DNA from: Pseudomonas sp. Tri1 | GTDB lineage: Bacteria; Pseudomonadota; Gammaproteobacteria; Pseudomonadales; Pseudomonadaceae | Direction: 5' to 3' | DNA: 64,000 bases | Assembly (NCBI RefSeq): GCF_017968885.1 | Contig: NZ_CP072913.1 | Coordinates: 2,898,001 to 2,962,000 of the forward strand | Shown here: positions 17,916 through 26,420 of the stretch, in pieces | Position numbering within the stretch: position 1 is the stretch's first letter | How the letters are laid out: the number at the start of each line of letters is the position of its first letter | Made by a program: the position numbers and the translations under genes | Notes under the pieces: generated by a model | Seen by the model: only the letters and a program-made list of their open reading frames with translations | What the model was told of the DNA's origin: nothing | The model's database searches: none

Positions 17916-19043
17916 ATGGCGTTCAGGGTGTTGGTGATCGGTGGGTATGGCAACTTCGGCAGCATCGTTTGCAGGCACTTGGTGGCGATGCCCGATATAG
18001 AGCTGGTGCTTTCGGGCCGTGATCCCAAGAAGTTGCTACGCAAAGTCGCTGAGTTGAAAACCCAATCAGGCGCTGTCTGCGAAAGTTGGTGCGGCGATGC
18101 CATGGGCCCTGAGTTCAAATCCGTCCTGGGCTCGATGAACATCCAGCTGGTCATCCATACCGGCGGGCCGTTTCAGGGGCAATCCTATGCAGTGGCCGAG
18201 AGCTGTATCGACGCAGGCGTGAACTACTGTGACCTGTCCGACTCCAGGGCTTTCGTCACCGGCATTGGCGCTCTCGATGCCCGGGCAAAGCAGGCGGGCG
18301 TGGCGATCCTCAGTGGTTGCAGTTCAGTGCCGACGCTATCGGCCGCGATCATCGATCAGCAGCGCTATCGCTTTAAACGCATCGACTTGATCGAGCATGG
18401 GATCTCCTCTTCGGCCAAGATGCCGGGACTGTCCACCGTCGAAGGCGTCCTGGCCTACGCCGGCAAGCCGATCAAGCAGCTCAAGAACGGCCAAGTGCAC
18501 GAGGTGTTGGGCTGGCAGGATCTTGAGCTGCGCAGAATGCCGCACATGGGCACTCGGCTGTTAGCTAATGTCGACGTGCCGGACATGGACATCTTTGCCG
18601 GCCGCTATGGCGCACAAACCCTGAGTTTCAAGGCCGGTTCAGGCCTTAAGCTCGGAGGCCTGGCCAACTACCTGCTGGCCCAGGCACTGCGCAAAGGTAT
18701 CGTCCGTGACCATGCCCCTTGGGCCGCAAGGCTTCATCGCTGGGGGCTGTGGTTCGAACGATTCGGCGATGGCAAAAGCGCGATGTACATCGATGTCCAG
18801 GGCATCGGGCTCGAAGGAAAACCGTTGTTCATGACGGCGCAGCTCACGGCCTTGAATGACAAAGGCCCGGAGATTCCCAGCTGCGCCGCCGTCGCCTGGG
18901 CCGCAAAACTCGCCCAGGGCTACTTGCCCGCACCCGGCGCCCGCGCGTGCGTCGGCGAAATCACCGTTGACGAATACATGGCCGCGATCAACGATCCGGA
19001 AAACCTGAGCCTGTCCGTGCACTTCTCTGACGGGCAGGGCTGA
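17916..19043 (+). CDS. Saccharopine dehydrogenase-like NAD(P)-binding protein
   Basis: A 375-residue protein with an N-terminal Rossmann motif (VLVIGGYGNFGSIVCRHLV) and the saccharopine dehydrogenase NADP-binding pattern (VIHTGGPFQGQSYAVAESC followed by GVNYCDLSDSRAFV). Bacterial members of this group are mostly uncharacterised oxidoreductases, not lysine-pathway enzymes. It is followed after two bases by a DUF2269 membrane protein gene, so the two are probably cotranscribed. Confidence 0.85.
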   Translation: MAFRVLVIGGYGNFGSIVCRHLVAMPDIELVLSGRDPKKLLRKVAELKTQSGAVCESWCGDAMGPEFKSVLGSMNIQLVIHTGGPFQGQSYAVAESCIDAGVNYCDLSDSRAFVTGIGALDARAKQAGVAILSGCSSVPTLSAAIIDQQRYRFKRIDLIEHGISSSAKMPGLSTVEGVLAYAGKPIKQLKNGQVHEVLGWQDLELRRMPHMGTRLLANVDVPDMDIFAGRYGAQTLSFKAGSGLKLGGLANYLLAQALRKGIVRDHAPWAARLHRWGLWFERFGDGKSAMYIDVQGIGLEGKPLFMTAQLTALNDKGPEIPSCAAVAWAAKLAQGYLPAPGARACVGEITVDEYMAAINDPENLSLSVHFSDGQG

Positions 19044-19045
19044 CC

Positions 19046-19537
19046 ATGCTCTACCTGTGCCTGAAGTACGTTCACATCATCGCCGCTGTTTTCCTGTTCG
19101 GATTCGGCATGGGCTCCTACCTCTATCTGATCGCCGCCAGCCGCACGGCCAACCCTCAAGTGATCGCGCACGTGGCCAGGACGGTCGTGCAGTTCGACAC
19201 CTGGATTACCACGCCGGCCGGCTTTATTCAGATCATCACGGGCTACCTGCTGCTGACGCTCGCCGGGCTTCCCCTGACCACCGAATGGGTGCTGACCTCG
19301 CTGATCATCTTCCTGTGCGTGGGGGCGCTTTGGTTGCCGGTATTGGTGCTGCAGAAGCGGTTGTACGTGATGGCTTCAAGCGCGGTCGAAGCTGGAAAGA
19401 CGCTCGATAATCAGTACCTGCCCGTGTATCGAAAATGGTTCTGGTTGGGTGTCTGCGGATTTTCCGGGATGTTTGTGATCGTGATGATCATGGTGACCAA
19501 GATGACGCCATGGCAGTTGGTTGGGTTATTGGGGTAG
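19046..19537 (+). CDS. DUF2269-family integral membrane protein
   Basis: A 163-residue protein with four predicted membrane segments and the DUF2269 pattern (KYVHIIAAVFLFGFGMGSY, TTPAGFIQIITGYLLL, VYRKWFWLGV). Conserved histidine and arginine residues lie in or near the helices. The function of the family is not established. It directly follows the saccharopine-dehydrogenase-like gene and may be its membrane partner; that pairing is inferred from spacing only. Confidence 0.85.
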   Translation: MLYLCLKYVHIIAAVFLFGFGMGSYLYLIAASRTANPQVIAHVARTVVQFDTWITTPAGFIQIITGYLLLTLAGLPLTTEWVLTSLIIFLCVGALWLPVLVLQKRLYVMASSAVEAGKTLDNQYLPVYRKWFWLGVCGFSGMFVIVMIMVTKMTPWQLVGLLG

Positions 19538-19649
19538 GCACGCGGGGCCGATGGTTTTGGGTATCCCCGAGTAATACTTGTTTGCCAATTAGGGTCTGCT
19601 TTACAGCCGGATGAAATGTTTGGCTGGTAGACGTGGGAGCATCAGAAAG

Positions 19650-20198
19650 CTAGGAATTATCCTCTGAACCGGTAGCGTACTGGTGACTCTCCTCAATCCA
19701 CAGGCCAAACCGATAATCGCGCTCTATCCCTTCGTGCAGCGCTAATTGCTCGATCAGGAAACCACACCGTTTGAGGACTTTGGCCGAGGCGATATTGCCA
19801 GCGTAGACGTGGGCTACCAATCGGTTAAGGCGCCAATGCACTTGCGCCTGCTGGATCAGATGCTTCACCGCCAGTGTCGCCAGTCCTTGTCCGCAGGCGC
19901 TTTGGGCTATCCGATAGCCGACCTCTGCTGACCCCTCGGCCAGGTCGATGTCTTTGAGGTTCGCTCGGCCCACTATTTTTCCCTCGGGATCCTCAATGAC
20001 AAACGGGTGCCAGGCTCCGGCGGCGAAATCAGCCAGATACGTTGCGATGTGCTCGGTGACGCCCTGCACCGAGTAGAAAGCCGGATCGCGAGGGTCAATG
20101 TGGCGCTCGAACCACTCGCGGTTGTCCCGCTCGAAAGCCAGTAACGCCTCAGTATCAGTACTGCGCAAGGTACGAATGCTGACGGGCTTCATGCTCAT
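19650..20198 (-). CDS. GNAT-family N-acetyltransferase (RimJ/RimL-like)
   Basis: A 182-residue acetyltransferase. The acetyl-CoA loop reads RIAQSACGQGLATLAV, followed by LNRLVAHVYAGNIASAKVLKRCGF, the classic RimJ/RimL pattern. AAGGAGGCAATC upstream supports the start at 20198 rather than the second ATG two codons later. These enzymes acetylate protein N-termini or small amines. Target unknown. Confidence 0.9.
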   Translation of the reverse strand: MSMKPVSIRTLRSTDTEALLAFERDNREWFERHIDPRDPAFYSVQGVTEHIATYLADFAAGAWHPFVIEDPEGKIVGRANLKDIDLAEGSAEVGYRIAQSACGQGLATLAVKHLIQQAQVHWRLNRLVAHVYAGNIASAKVLKRCGFLIEQLALHEGIERDYRFGLWIEESHQYATGSEDNS

Positions 20199-20210
20199 GA
20201 TTGCCTCCTT

Positions 20211-20588
20211 CTATCGACCCACTAATGGGTAGTGCTTGATGCGACAGGCATAGCTGTTGCCGTCGCCTTTACACATGCCGTCCAGATACCGGTAATCGAT
20301 ACGTACCGACTGGCCTTTCTTGGGCCAATGCCGGCGGGGGAGCGTGGCTTGGTAATCGGTCGTTTCTGGCGTGAACGTGAGCGTGGCCCCTGCCTCCGGG
20401 CATTCTACGGTGGTCGATGCCGGTCTGACTTTCAGGACCCGGGCCTGTAGCTGCGGATACGGTTGTTTCAGCACTTCAACGATACGCAGTTCCAAGCGGC
20501 AAATTTGCCACGTTGCTGCTTGTACGGGCTCGCCCACGGCTGAAAGTGCCAAAATGGCCAGGGTATATCCCCTAATATGATTTTTCAT
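20211..20588 (-). CDS. Conserved exported protein of unknown function
   Basis: A 125-residue protein with a signal peptide (MKNHIRGYTLAILALSAVGE, cleavage likely after VQAA) and four cysteines in the mature part (ICRLE, ECPEA, MCKGD, ACRIK), suggesting disulfides in the periplasm. I do not recognise a functional family. The start at 20588 is chosen at the signal peptide; the frame runs 16 codons further up. It lies 12 bases upstream of the acetyltransferase gene. Confidence 0.7.
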   Translation of the reverse strand: MKNHIRGYTLAILALSAVGEPVQAATWQICRLELRIVEVLKQPYPQLQARVLKVRPASTTVECPEAGATLTFTPETTDYQATLPRRHWPKKGQSVRIDYRYLDGMCKGDGNSYACRIKHYPLVGR

Positions 20589-20672
20589 TGTTACCAAGGC
20601 CTGGAGTGGTGATGTACGGCCGAAGAACCAGGACAAGTTGCCTGGCCAGCCGAGAAGTCAGGTACTTGTAGA

Positions 20673-21392
20673 TCAACTGTAAAGCCCCAGCAGGCGCAAA
20701 GCCCCGTCAGTGGTCAGGGCAACAATCTCCGCCAGCGAGTGCAGCAGTATCGGGACCAGCAGGCCACCGCTGTTGATTCTCGCGATGGCGAACACGCATC
20801 CACAAGCAAAGAGCAGCGCGATGGTTGTCCAATTACCGTATTGGATGTGAATGCCAGCAAAGATGGCCGACGTCACGATGACTGCGATCCATTTCCAGGC
20901 AGGGCTGTTCTCGTAGGGGAACAGTCGCAGCAGGTAATGGCGGAAATACAACTCTTCGGCGATGGGCGGAAACACGATCAGCGAGGCGATTTTGATCGCG
21001 CCTTGCCAACCGCTGAGGCCGGCCAGGAGCTCGGCCATGAAGGCCTCTTGAGGCAAGCCCAGCACGACGATGGCGACCCCGCAAAGCAGGTAGGACGCAA
21101 TGATCCCGAACGCACCGATCCGCAGCGGGTTGCGGATGGCGTCACCGCGCAGTTGGGCGCCTGAATCGGAGCGGTATTGCCAGGCGAACAGGGCGAGGAG
21201 AATGAGCGCGATTGGGCCCATCGTGGCGGCAAACGACAGGTATGACTCTGCCGGTATGAGGAGAACCGCGGGTATTGCGGCTAGGAAAAACACCAGGCTG
21301 GCAAGAACGAACATGCCCAATCGGCGAAAGAAGCGGTAATCCGCAAAGGTGGAGGCGGGTAGCAACACAGGGGCGGCACCAAGATTCGTCAC
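20673..21392 (-). CDS. CPBP-family intramembrane metalloprotease (CAAX protease-like)
   Basis: A membrane protein with about seven hydrophobic segments and the Abi/CPBP signature: EELYFRHYLLRLFP (EExxxR), then HIQYGN and HSLAEIVAL, which give the histidines. Members are putative intramembrane endopeptidases. A GTG start at 21392 is proposed because GGAG lies five bases before it and the protein then begins VTNLGAAPVLLP; the frame is open to an ATG at 21488 without a good ribosome site. Confidence 0.8.
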   Translation of the reverse strand: MTNLGAAPVLLPASTFADYRFFRRLGMFVLASLVFFLAAIPAVLLIPAESYLSFAATMGPIALILLALFAWQYRSDSGAQLRGDAIRNPLRIGAFGIIASYLLCGVAIVVLGLPQEAFMAELLAGLSGWQGAIKIASLIVFPPIAEELYFRHYLLRLFPYENSPAWKWIAVIVTSAIFAGIHIQYGNWTTIALLFACGCVFAIARINSGGLLVPILLHSLAEIVALTTDGALRLLGLYS

Positions 21393-21542
21393 AGTCACTC
21401 CATGAGTGCAAAGAAGGAAAGGTATGCTGCCAGTATTCTTGGCTGCCTGGTACGGGTTCCGACTGGTTTTGTGGAAAAGTTGGCGCATGGTTCAAGGCCA
21501 AGCGCAGGCATAGGCTGTGCGACGGTTTAAAAACCGCCGGGA

Positions 21543-22097
21543 TTAATTCCGATAGACCGCCGCACTCCAATATTGGCTGCCATTGCGCTTTTGACGAGTC
21601 CAGCCGTCCGCCTTCAATTGCTTGGCGATCATGCGATTCATCCAGCCATGCCCCAGCAGCAGGACCGGGCCATTGCCGGCAAGTGCCTGCAGCCGTTGCG
21701 CTGCGCTGTTGGCACGCAGCTTCGCGGCACCTGCGGACTCAACCCGGCGGGAGTACCCGCACAACCATAAGACCCGCAGAACAAACGCCCAGGTAAACGG
21801 TGAGAGCCTTGGCCATTTCCAGCGGCCATACGGCAGTTGCGCTTCACAGAAAAGCGCGTCGACGACGGTGGGTTCCAGGCCCAATGCCAGGGCAGAGGCC
21901 AGCGCACGAGGCGCGGAGCTTGAAACGATGACCGTGGCGGTCGCGGCGAGCTGTTGGCTGGCGTCCGGGGCGGGGTGATGAGTGATTTCCGAGCGGTCGT
22001 AGAGTTCGATCCAGTCTTTCATATCGAGCGCTGATACTTTGGCGGTCGCGGCCAGTTTTGGCTGGCCATGGCGCATCAGGATTATTTCTCTGGGCAC
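21543..22097 (-). CDS. Histidine phosphatase (phosphoglycerate mutase-like) family protein
   Basis: A protein of about 184 residues with the phosphohistidine motif LMRHGQPKL at its N-terminus and a second histidine in LLLGHGWMN near the C-terminus. The GTG at 22097 (VPREIILMRHG) is the likely start: it places the RHG motif at the usual position and lies seven bases after the stop of the upstream gene, whose last codons contain AAGGACG. The substrate is unknown. Confidence 0.8.
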   Translation of the reverse strand: MPREIILMRHGQPKLAATAKVSALDMKDWIELYDRSEITHHPAPDASQQLAATATVIVSSSAPRALASALALGLEPTVVDALFCEAQLPYGRWKWPRLSPFTWAFVLRVLWLCGYSRRVESAGAAKLRANSAAQRLQALAGNGPVLLLGHGWMNRMIAKQLKADGWTRQKRNGSQYWSAAVYRN

Positions 22098-22104
22098 AGT
22101 CTTT

Positions 22105-23160
22105 CTACGTCCTTGTGTCAGTGGTCTGTCTGGCCGGCACACTGTAATTTTTGAACCAGCCGTGATCACGGTACCACGCCACGGTATCGCTGAGGGTCCG
22201 CTCCAGCGTACGGAAGCGTACACCGAGCTCGTGTTCACTTTTGCTGTGATTGAAACGGCTGCGGTCTGCTTCTCGCACCAATAGGCGCAGGGTGGCCAGG
22301 CTCAGCAGGACGGGTTTGCGGGTGATACGTGCATAGAGTTCTTGCACGGCCGCCAAGAGGTATAGAAGGGGCAGCGGTACTTGTCGAGCCGGTGTCTTGA
22401 CGCCCGCGATGCGTCCAAGGACAGGCACCAGTTCGCCCATGGTCATATGCCGGCCAGCGGCGAGATAGCGTTCCCCCCGGCGTCCATGATTGGCAGCGGC
22501 AATCTGCGCCAGTGCCACGTCGCGGGCATCGACCACGGAAAAGCTGCCGGGGATCAGGCCGGGCAATTTGCCGTTCACGACATCGTTGACCAACTGCCCC
22601 GAGGAGGTCGGTCCGATGTCGGCGGGGCCCCACATCCAGCCAGGCAGGACCATGCAGGCATGCATTTCGGGATGGTCTTGCAGAAACGACAGGATGACCC
22701 TGTCAGCGAGAATCTTGCTGCGGTAGTAGTCATCCGCATCGGCCTCGGCGCGCAGGCAGGTCTCGTCGATGGATGTGCCGGGCGCCCCGTCGAGCACGGC
22801 GATGGATGAGGTATGGATGAACCGCCGTATGCCGGCGCGGAAGGCCTGGTCAATCAGATCCCGCGTACCGCTGACGTTGATCTTTTCCAAGGCTTTCCAG
22901 TGGCTGCCGCCCTTGTAGTTGTCGCGAAAGAATGCCGCCGTGTGAAACACCGTATCGCAGCCTTGCAGCGCCGGTGCGAAGGCCTCTACGTCGGCCATGT
23001 CTCCCACGACCAGTTCCACCCGTGGCAGCTTGCTGAACTGCTGTTCACCCTTGGCTCTTGATCGGACCAGGGCTTTGACCGCATAGCCTCGAGCGATCAG
23101 TTCACGCACCAGGTTGTTGCCCAGTAAGCCTGTGGCGCCAGTGACGAAGACGCTGTACAT
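22105..23160 (-). CDS. NAD-dependent epimerase/dehydratase family (extended SDR) oxidoreductase
   Basis: A 351-residue extended short-chain dehydrogenase. It opens with the nucleotide motif VFVTGATGLLGNNLVREL and has the active-site pair YYRSKILAD (YxxxK), with SSIAVLDG upstream. It resembles dihydroflavonol-reductase-like enzymes. The start at 23160 follows AGGAAGGTTCGAAC. It is divergent from a LysR-type regulator at 23278 and is coupled to the downstream phosphatase gene. Substrate not determinable. Confidence 0.87.
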   Translation of the reverse strand: MYSVFVTGATGLLGNNLVRELIARGYAVKALVRSRAKGEQQFSKLPRVELVVGDMADVEAFAPALQGCDTVFHTAAFFRDNYKGGSHWKALEKINVSGTRDLIDQAFRAGIRRFIHTSSIAVLDGAPGTSIDETCLRAEADADDYYRSKILADRVILSFLQDHPEMHACMVLPGWMWGPADIGPTSSGQLVNDVVNGKLPGLIPGSFSVVDARDVALAQIAAANHGRRGERYLAAGRHMTMGELVPVLGRIAGVKTPARQVPLPLLYLLAAVQELYARITRKPVLLSLATLRLLVREADRSRFNHSKSEHELGVRFRTLERTLSDTVAWYRDHGWFKNYSVPARQTTDTRT

Positions 23161-23277
23161 GTTCGAACCTTCCTGTTGTTTCGACGGCGTGTAGATATAC
23201 CGCCCAGGCCTCTCGCGAAAAATGGCGACTGCTGCATAATGGCTTTGCATATATGCAGACCAGGGAAGGAATGACGC

Positions 23278-24147
23278 ATGGCGTTGCAAGCAAATTGGGA
23301 TGATCTTCGTCTGCTGTTGGCGGTTTCGCGGCGCGGCAGCTTTCTTCAAGCGGGCCAGTTACTGGGGATGGCGCCGTCTACGGTGTCCCGACGCTTGACC
23401 CAGCTTGAAAGCGCCCTGGGCGAACCGCTGGTGGAGCGGGGCGTGGAAGGATGTTGGTTGACCCCGCGCGGCCAGTCGCTTCTGGAGGTTGCCCAGGCTG
23501 CTGAATCGGGCTTGCGACGGCAAACCTTGGCGGCCCTGTCCGAGCGGCCCACGGAGCTATCGGGCAGTGTTGTCGTCAGTGCCGGGGAGGGGTTTTCATC
23601 TGCCGTGCTGGAGGCTGCCAGTCGCTTCACTGCTTTGCATCCGCGCTGTTCGGTGGAGTTGCTGTCAACACCGGACTTTCACAAGATCGTTCGCGGAGCC
23701 GCAGACATTGCGGTACGCACGGCCCATCTGGGCGAACCGTCGTTGATTTATCGTCCTCTCGGCAAATTCGCCTACGGTGTCTTCGCGGCAGCAAGTTATC
23801 TGCAGCGCTTTCCGGGAATGACGCTGGCCACTGCGGGCAACATTGCCTTGCTGCCTCCATTGGACATGTTGCCGCAAATGCGTGCAGCAAAAGCCGCGGG
23901 CCTGGAACGGGCACAGATCAGCGTGAGCTCCTTTACCGCGCAGCTTGAATCGGTGAAACGCGGCATGGGCGTGGGGGTGTTGCCGCGTATTCTAGCGAAA
24001 GACCTGGTCGAGGTGTTCCCGCAGATCGAACTTCCAGACATGGAGGTTTATCTGGTGACCCGGCCCCAGGTATTGAAACAGGCTCATATCAAATGTTTTT
24101 TTGCCATCCTGGAACAGGTGCTGATCGAAGCCGTTTCCATGAATTGA
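23278..24147 (+). CDS. LysR-family transcriptional regulator
   Basis: A 289-residue regulator with an N-terminal helix-turn-helix (GSFLQAGQLLGMAPSTVSRRLTQLE) and a C-terminal LysR substrate-binding domain. It is transcribed away from the SDR gene across a 117-base region and is the likely regulator of that gene and the phosphatase behind it. Effector unknown. Confidence 0.88.
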   Translation: MALQANWDDLRLLLAVSRRGSFLQAGQLLGMAPSTVSRRLTQLESALGEPLVERGVEGCWLTPRGQSLLEVAQAAESGLRRQTLAALSERPTELSGSVVVSAGEGFSSAVLEAASRFTALHPRCSVELLSTPDFHKIVRGAADIAVRTAHLGEPSLIYRPLGKFAYGVFAAASYLQRFPGMTLATAGNIALLPPLDMLPQMRAAKAAGLERAQISVSSFTAQLESVKRGMGVGVLPRILAKDLVEVFPQIELPDMEVYLVTRPQVLKQAHIKCFFAILEQVLIEAVSMN

Positions 24148-24157
24148 AGTGGAACGC

Positions 24158-24200
24158 GGAGCGTCCCTGGCGACATTCCCACGCGGAGCGTGGGAACGAT
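24158..24200. repeat. REP-type hairpin element
   Basis: A perfect nine-pair stem TTCCCACGC-GGA-GCGTGGGAA (24176-24196) is preceded by a related GGAACGCGGAGCGTCC unit. This is a second class of Pseudomonas intergenic repeat, different from the GAGCAAGCTCGC class. It lies between convergent genes and may also terminate transcription. Confidence 0.7.
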
Positions 24201-24221
24201 CAATCCTTGCAGGTACAGCCC

Positions 24222-25466
24222 TCAGCCTTGCTTGGACCCTCTGCCAATTTGCCAGACATACGGTGGTTCCGTGCCATTGATTTCCCAGTCGCCAATGATG
24301 CGCTCCTTATAGATCAGCGGATTGTGCGAGGCGGCGGTTCGCGCATTGCGCCAGTGGCGGTCGAGGGCTTTGCCAGTGCTGGTGGCCGACGCGCCGAGGG
24401 CGTTGAACAGGTCGCTGGTGGCACGCAGTACCAGGTCGGAGATCACCACCTGGGCTTGGGCGGACTCCAGTTCGGCGGCGATGTTGGCGATGTGCTCGGC
24501 CTCGGTGTTACGGCCAAAGCGGCTTTCGTAGGCGCGTTGCGAGGCCGCTGCGGCACGCAGGGTGGTAGCCTCGGCAGCATAGACTTGGGCCGAGGCCTTG
24601 CCGACCACTTGCTGCACTTGTACGTCCTGGCTCACTTGGCTGGCATTGCCGGTGCTGAATATCCGTGTGCGTTTGTTCACCTGCTCGGTGATGTCGCGCA
24701 CGGCTGCGCGGCCTGAGCCGGTCAGCACCGCCAGCAAGACCAGTTGATAGAACGCCGTCTGGTACTTGAAGCGGGTGGCGAAGTCGATGAGGTTTTCGGC
24801 CTCGACCACGGCATTCTCGAACACCGACGTCCCGCTGCCGGTGGTGCGTTGGCCAAAGCCGTCCCAATCGTCACTTTGCTTGACGCCCGGCTGGTGGACA
24901 TTGACGGCGGCGATCACGTCGCTGCCGTTGTCGTCACGCTGGGCGTACAGGTCGATCCAGTCGGCAAAAATACTGCCGGTGCTGTAGTACTTGGTGCCGT
25001 TGACGACCCATTGATCGCCCAGACGGGACACGCGGGTGCCGACTTCGCCGATTTTCACCGCGCCGATTTCGGTCCAGGCATTGCCCACCAGGTCGCCCTC
25101 GACGAAGCGCTTGAACCAGATGTCCTGCGGACTGCTGGCGTGGGCATTGAGGCGATCCTCGACAAAGGCGAAGTGGCCGCGCAGGGCCTGGGGCAGGTTG
25201 GAGTCGGCTTCGGCCAGTTCGATCAGCAGTTGCAATAACTGCGGCAGCGAAGCCCCCGCACCACCGAACTCGACTGGTACGCGCACGGCGCCAAAGCCGG
25301 CTTCCTTCAACCATTTCACCTGTTCGAAAGGCAGGCTACGGGTTTGTTCACGCTCCAGGGCGCCGGCTTGGATGCGCGCGAAAATCGGCCGAAATCGCTC
25401 GACCAAGGCTTGATAGTCAGTGCCGGTGGAGAGGACAGGCGGCAGGTGTTGTTGCTGTGCGGTCAT
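24222..25466 (-). CDS. Acyl-CoA-dehydrogenase-like flavin monooxygenase (SfnB/SfnC/DszC type)
   Basis: A 414-residue protein of the acyl-CoA dehydrogenase fold. The segment EFGGAGASLPQLLQLLIELAEAD and the C-terminal RNARTASHNPLIYKERIIGD match the sulfur-acquisition branch (SfnB, SfnC, DszC) rather than beta-oxidation enzymes. Members are thought to use reduced FMN to oxygenate organosulfur compounds. It is divergent from msuE-sfnG, and a -24/-12-like element lies 42-57 bases upstream of its ATG. Reduced flavin would come from the neighbouring MsuE. The exact substrate is unproven. Confidence 0.85.
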   Translation of the reverse strand: MTAQQQHLPPVLSTGTDYQALVERFRPIFARIQAGALEREQTRSLPFEQVKWLKEAGFGAVRVPVEFGGAGASLPQLLQLLIELAEADSNLPQALRGHFAFVEDRLNAHASSPQDIWFKRFVEGDLVGNAWTEIGAVKIGEVGTRVSRLGDQWVVNGTKYYSTGSIFADWIDLYAQRDDNGSDVIAAVNVHQPGVKQSDDWDGFGQRTTGSGTSVFENAVVEAENLIDFATRFKYQTAFYQLVLLAVLTGSGRAAVRDITEQVNKRTRIFSTGNASQVSQDVQVQQVVGKASAQVYAAEATTLRAAAASQRAYESRFGRNTEAEHIANIAAELESAQAQVVISDLVLRATSDLFNALGASATSTGKALDRHWRNARTAASHNPLIYKERIIGDWEINGTEPPYVWQIGRGSKQG

Positions 25467-25507
25467 GACGGTGTTCCTTCTGATGACGAGAGGGTAGCTG
25501 GAGCCAT

Positions 25508-25523
25508 TGCACGGTCCATGCCT
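25508..25523 (-). promoter_or_regulatory. Candidate sigma-54 promoter for the acyl-CoA-dehydrogenase-like gene
   Basis: Minus-strand AGGCATGGACCGTGCA keeps GG at -24 and GC at -12 with correct spacing. Transcription would begin about 30 bases before the ATG at 25466, which has AGAAGGAACACC as ribosome site. Control by SfnR (33824-34927) is inferred. Confidence 0.5.
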
Positions 25524-25752
25524 GACGTGAAATGCCCGTAGAACCTGGGCTGCACGGCTTTTATGGGCGAAAGGGTTGTCGGCCTGCGGACAATCTGTTG
25601 CGCGACTGTGTGCTGGGCAACAGTCATCACCGTGAGCAACGACACCGCGGGGTGTTGGCCAGGCAACAGCGTAGCAACAGCTTGTCTGTAAGACGACAGC
25701 GCAGTGATTTCGTTATTTGGTTAAATAATTGATTAATAAGTAAATATAAAGC

Positions 25753-25768
25753 TGGCACGGTTGCTGCT
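25753..25768 (+). promoter_or_regulatory. Candidate sigma-54 promoter for msuE-sfnG
   Basis: TGGCACGGTTGCTGCT fits the sigma-54 consensus (TGGCACG, then TGC at -12), 50 bases before the msuE start. It faces away from the matching element at 25508-25523, so the 353-base gap holds a divergent pair. A sigma-54 activator gene (sfnR) lies at the end of the same cluster. Confidence 0.65.
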
Positions 25769-25818
25769 CTAGACCTTGTGCGGACGCTGCGACAGCGTCT
25801 ACTGGCATGAGGTAAGTG

Positions 25819-26382
25819 ATGAACAAGCAATTCAAAGTGGTGGCAGTGTCAGGCAGCGTGCAGCAACCGTCGCGCACCCTGGTCCTGCTTAACGCGCTGG
25901 TGGAAGGGCTCGGGCAGCAATTGCCGATCGAAGTGCGCTTGGTCGAACTGGCCAAAATCGGCCCACAGTTCGCCGGCGTACTGCGTCGTGAGGCGTTGCC
26001 CGCCGCCGTGCAAGAAGACCTGCAGGCCATTGAAAGCGCTGATCTGCTGATTGCGGCGAGCCCGGTCTATCGGGCGTCGTACACCGGCCTGTTCAAGCAT
26101 CTATTCGATTTCGTTCATCACGAAGCCCTTAAAAACGTACCGGTGCTGCTGGCCGCGACCGGGGGCTCCGATCGCCATGCCTTGATCATCGATCACCAGT
26201 TGCGGCCGCTGTTCGGCTTCTTCCAGGCCCTCAGTCTGCCCGTGGGGGTCTATGCCAGCGAAACCGATTTCACTCACTACGGGATCTCCAGCGCGCAGGT
26301 GCTGGAGCGCATCGAGCGCGCTGTCGAGTCGGCGCTGCTGAGCCTTGCCCCGGATGCGCGGCGCAACGTCAGCGCCGCCTGA
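25819..26382 (+). CDS. msuE: NADH-dependent FMN reductase
   Basis: A flavodoxin-fold reductase of about 187 residues. VVAVSGSVQQPSRT at the N-terminus is the FMN phosphate loop, SPVYRASYTGLFKHLFD is typical of MsuE/SsuE, and LLAATGGSDRHALIIDHQLRP follows MsuE closely. It supplies FMNH2 to two-component monooxygenases, here most likely SfnG and the divergent acyl-CoA-dehydrogenase-like protein. GAGG six bases before the ATG at 25819 supports this start over a GTG one codon earlier. Confidence 0.92.
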   Translation: MNKQFKVVAVSGSVQQPSRTLVLLNALVEGLGQQLPIEVRLVELAKIGPQFAGVLRREALPAAVQEDLQAIESADLLIAASPVYRASYTGLFKHLFDFVHHEALKNVPVLLAATGGSDRHALIIDHQLRPLFGFFQALSLPVGVYASETDFTHYGISSAQVLERIERAVESALLSLAPDARRNVSAA

Positions 26383-26420
26383 TCAATCAATTCAATTCAA
26401 CGAGCCGTGGAGTACATGCA

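Noticed and set aside
17825..18154. A 109-codon minus-strand frame before the saccharopine-dehydrogenase-like gene
   Set aside because: It overlaps the Rossmann motif of the plus-strand gene and has no family features or ribosome site.
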